Below, in pieces: positions 4,602 through 6,967 of a DNA stretch of 6,967 bases. How positions within the stretch are numbered: the first letter of the stretch is position 1; each line of letters opens with the position of its first letter. The translations under genes were made by a program, and so were the position numbers. The stretch covers positions 1-6,967 of the forward strand of contig JAFDBW010000152.1 in the NCBI GenBank assembly GCA_019313105.1. The letters are read 5' to 3'. The notes under the pieces are model-generated. The model had not been told where the DNA came from. It searched no databases and worked only from the letters and a program-made list of their open reading frames with translations. This stretch comes from Deltaproteobacteria bacterium. Its GTDB lineage: Bacteria; Desulfobacterota; Desulfuromonadia; Desulfuromonadales; BM103.

Positions 4602-6869
4602 CTATTTCTTGTCTACCGCATGCTCCTGTGCATCGACAACAGCGACCGCCGCCATATTGACGATATCGGTGACATCGTCGCCTCGCTGCAGGACATGAAC
4701 CGGTTTCTTGGTGCCCATCAGGATCGGGCCGATCTGCTCGGCTCCGCCAAGCTTGTGCAACAGTTTGTAGGCGATGTTGCCGGATTGCAGGTCGGGGAAG
4801 ATGAAGACATTGGCATTGCCTTTGAGCTGGGAGAAGGAGTACTGCTTCTCTACCAGTTCCGGGTCCAGGGCGACATTGGCCTGGATCTCACCGTCAACAA
4901 TCAGATCGGGAGCCATTTCCTTGACCAGCCTGGTCGCTTTGGCAACTTTACTGGTCAGTGGGTGCAAGGCGCTGCCGAAGTTGGAGAACGAGAGCATGGC
5001 CACTCTTGGCTCGACTTCAAAGTACTTGGCTTTTTCGGCAGTCAAAATCGCTGTCTCAGCAAGCTCTTCGGCTGTTGGTTCGATGGTTACAGTCGTGTCA
5101 GCGAAAAACACCGCCTCTTTCTTGGTGACCATCATGTACAGGCCATGGACCTTGGAGAGGTTGTCCTGCTTGCCGATGATTTCGAGGGCAGGGCGGATCG
5201 TTTCGGGATAGTGATGACTGATTCCTGACAGCAGGGTGTCTGCGTCGCCTTTTTCGACCATCATGGCGCCGAAATAGTTGCGGTTCTTTTTGATCAGGCG
5301 CTTGGCTTCTGCCTGTGTGACACCTTTGCGCTGACGCATGGTAAAGAGCGCGTCAATATACTCTTTGCGCTTGGGCGAATCATCGGGGTCAATGATCTCT
5401 GCTCCCGTAATGTCTGCACCGAGTTCCTTGACGCGGGCTTCTATTTCATCCTTGTTCCCAAGCAGTATCGGCTTGGCGATGCCTTCGTCAATCAGGATTT
5501 GAGTGGCACGGATGATCTTGTCTTCTTCGCCTTCCGGGAAGACAATCCGTTTCGGGCAGGCCTTCGCCTTGTTGATAAGGGTCCGCATGACCGATTTAGA
5601 GCGGCCCTGCATTGCTTCCAGTCTTTCTTTGTATTCGTCCATGTTCTCAATCGGACGACGTGCGACACCGGTATCCATTGCCGCCTGGGCCACGGCCGGT
5701 GCAACGTGCAGCAGGACGCGTGGGTCGAACGGCTTCGGAATGACATACTCGCGGCCAAATTTGATCACCTCACCGCCATACGCCTTGCGGACCGAGTCTG
5801 GAACGTCTTCTTTGGCAAGCTCGGCGAGCGCCTTGACCGCCGCGAGTTTCATTTCGGCATTGATTGCACTGGCATGGGTGTCGAGTGCGCCGCGGAAAAG
5901 GAACGGGAAGCAGAGTACGTTGTTGACCTGGTTGTTGTAATCGGAGCGACCGGTCCCGATGATTACGTCGTCACGCACTGCCTTGGCTTCCGGTGGGGTA
6001 ATCTCAGGGTCAGGATTCGCCATCGCGAAGACGATCGGGTCTTTGGCCATCGACTTCAGCATTTCATTCGTCAGGGCGCCCTTGGCAGAGACACCGAAGA
6101 AGATGTCGGCGTCAACCATCGCGTCTTCAAGGGTCCTGGCATCGGTTTCGGCAGCCAGGCGCTCCTTGTATTCGTTCATCCCTTCGGTTCTGCCTTTGTA
6201 GATGACACCTTTGGTATCGCAGAGGATGACATTGTTATTGTCGATGCCCATGGTGATAGCAAGGTTGGCACAGGCGATGCCCGCGGCACCGGCGCCATTG
6301 ACCACAATCTTGACGTCCTCGATCTTCTTGCCGATAATTTCCAGGGCGTTGATCATGCCGGCAGCAGAGATGATGGCTGTGCCGTGCTGGTCATCGTGGA
6401 ACACCGGGATGTTCATGATCTCCTGAAGCTTTTCTTCAATATAGAAACATTCCGGCCCCTTGATGTCCTCCAGATTGATGCCGCCGAAAGTCGGTTCAAG
6501 CAACTTGACAGTGCGAATCAGTTCATCCGAGTCTTTGGTGTCAAGCTCAATGTCGAAAACGTCAACGTCGGCGAAGCTCTTGAAGAGCACGCCTTTGCCT
6601 TCCATGACCGGTTTGCCGGCTAGCGCGCCGATGTCTCCGAGGCCAAGGACTGCTGTGCCGTTGGATACTACGGCAACCAGGTTGCCCTTGGCTGTATACT
6701 TGTATGCGTCATCGGGATTCTTCTCGATTTCAAGGCAGGGCTCGGCAACCCCCGGGCTGTAAGCCAGTGCCAAGTCACGGCTGGTTGCACACGGCTTGGT
6801 TGTGATAACTTCAATCTTGCCTTTGCGCCCCATTGAGTGATAATCAAGCGCTTCCTGACGTTTTGACAT
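4602..6869 (-). CDS. maeB: NADP-type malic enzyme with C-terminal phosphotransacetylase-like domain
   Basis: This encodes a 755-residue cytosolic protein close in length to E. coli MaeB (759). It oxidatively decarboxylates malate to pyruvate and CO2 with reduction of NADP+. The malic-enzyme part covers about residues 1-425: AYSPGVAEP (36-44, catalytic Tyr37), NGTAVLGLGDIG (70-81), EGKGVLFKSFADVDVFD (90-106, catalytic Lys92), metal ligands in INLEDIKGPE (131-140) and FHDDQHGT (157-164), the Rossmann loop NGAGAAG (191-197) and MANPDPE (283-289). The tail, about residues 427-755, is a phosphotransacetylase fold: FPEGEEDKI, GLYMMVTKKEA (576-586), SFSNFGSA, DGEIQAN and PDLQSGNIAYKLL. The catalytic Ser-Arg of true Pta reads Gln728-Arg729, which favours a regulatory, acetyl-CoA-sensing role. 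GGGAGG at 6878-6883, 8 nt before ATG 6869, supports the start. NADP rather than NAD use is inferred from the domain architecture. Confidence 0.95.
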   Translation of the reverse strand: MSKRQEALDYHSMGRKGKIEVITTKPCATSRDLALAYSPGVAEPCLEIEKNPDDAYKYTAKGNLVAVVSNGTAVLGLGDIGALAGKPVMEGKGVLFKSFADVDVFDIELDTKDSDELIRTVKLLEPTFGGINLEDIKGPECFYIEEKLQEIMNIPVFHDDQHGTAIISAAGMINALEIIGKKIEDVKIVVNGAGAAGIACANLAITMGIDNNNVILCDTKGVIYKGRTEGMNEYKERLAAETDARTLEDAMVDADIFFGVSAKGALTNEMLKSMAKDPIVFAMANPDPEITPPEAKAVRDDVIIGTGRSDYNNQVNNVLCFPFLFRGALDTHASAINAEMKLAAVKALAELAKEDVPDSVRKAYGGEVIKFGREYVIPKPFDPRVLLHVAPAVAQAAMDTGVARRPIENMDEYKERLEAMQGRSKSVMRTLINKAKACPKRIVFPEGEEDKIIRATQILIDEGIAKPILLGNKDEIEARVKELGADITGAEIIDPDDSPKRKEYIDALFTMRQRKGVTQAEAKRLIKKNRNYFGAMMVEKGDADTLLSGISHHYPETIRPALEIIGKQDNLSKVHGLYMMVTKKEAVFFADTTVTIEPTAEELAETAILTAEKAKYFEVEPRVAMLSFSNFGSALHPLTSKVAKATRLVKEMAPDLIVDGEIQANVALDPELVEKQYSFSQLKGNANVFIFPDLQSGNIAYKLLHKLGGAEQIGPILMGTKKPVHVLQRGDDVTDIVNMAAVAVVDAQEHAVDKK

Positions 6870-6925
6870 TTTTTCTGCCTCCCTGGCTCGTTTGTCGAAG
6901 CCAAATCTTGTTAGGGTTTTTTGTG

Positions 6926-6931
6926 ATAATA
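6926..6931 (-). promoter_or_regulatory. Weak candidate -10 element upstream of maeB
   Basis: On the minus strand TATTAT (6931 down to 6926) matches 5 of 6 positions of TATAAT in a very AT-rich stretch (6916-6967). No good -35 hexamer stands at 16-18 nt. The whole stretch is AT-rich enough that chance matches are likely. The true promoter may use this box or lie at or beyond the window edge. Confidence 0.25.
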
Positions 6932-6967
6932 AATATTTTTAGCAATATTAAAAACGTTAGATAATGC

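Noticed and set aside
4569..5228. A 219-codon plus-strand ORF opposite the 3' end of maeB
   Set aside because: It is a shadow of the Pta-like domain coding sequence and starts inside the maeB terminator. It has no recognisable domain.
5499..6623. A 374-codon plus-strand ORF opposite maeB
   Set aside because: It lies wholly antisense to a full-length, motif-complete malic enzyme. Its translation is low-complexity-like, rich in Asp, His, Val and Phe, as expected from the complement of a coding strand.

Overview
The window is an ordinary core-metabolism stretch of a Gram-negative bacterial chromosome. Gene content and order fit a Desulfuromonadales/Geobacterales-type member of the Desulfobacterota. 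That placement is an inference from protein flavour: a Geobacter-like glnB-glnA pair, an E. coli-type threonine synthase, a malic enzyme with a phosphotransacetylase-like tail, and GGGGCARCC-type terminator stems. No rRNA marker or other diagnostic gene is present. I see no mobile element, CRISPR array, tRNA or rRNA, and no evidence of a novel multi-gene system.

Plus strand, left half. Positions 1-288 hold the C-terminal part of a Nudix-type hydrolase whose 5' end lies outside the window. A regulatory gap follows with two overlapping promoter candidates, a sigma70-type site (TTGACA-N17-TTGAAT) and a well-formed sigma54 -24/-12 site at 444-460. They precede glnB (PII signal protein, 536-874) and glnA (type I glutamine synthetase, 930-2339). 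The 55-nt glnB-glnA gap holds no terminator, so the two are probably one nitrogen-regulated operon. PII carries Tyr51 in its T-loop and glutamine synthetase carries a Tyr397-type adenylylation site, so both halves of the classical uridylylation/adenylylation cascade targets are here.

Middle, 2340-3042. This 700-nt convergent intergenic region contains a perfect 28-bp palindrome just after glnA, a run of smaller inverted repeats, one doubtful small ORF (2589-2813), a clear minus-strand terminator (2870-2900), a degenerate second copy of the 28-bp palindrome (2912-2939) and a further terminator-like hairpin next to the thrC stop.

Minus strand, right half. thrC (threonine synthase, 3043-4434) and maeB (NADP-type malic enzyme with a PTA-like regulatory domain, 4602-6869) lie in the same direction. 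A strong intrinsic terminator (4544-4577) and a thrC promoter candidate separate them, so they are probably independent transcription units. Together the genes cover ammonia assimilation and its control, the last step of threonine synthesis, and conversion of malate to pyruvate with NADPH production.

The points most worth checking are the dual glnB promoter, the three related terminator palindromes, and the inverted-repeat-rich spacer after glnA.
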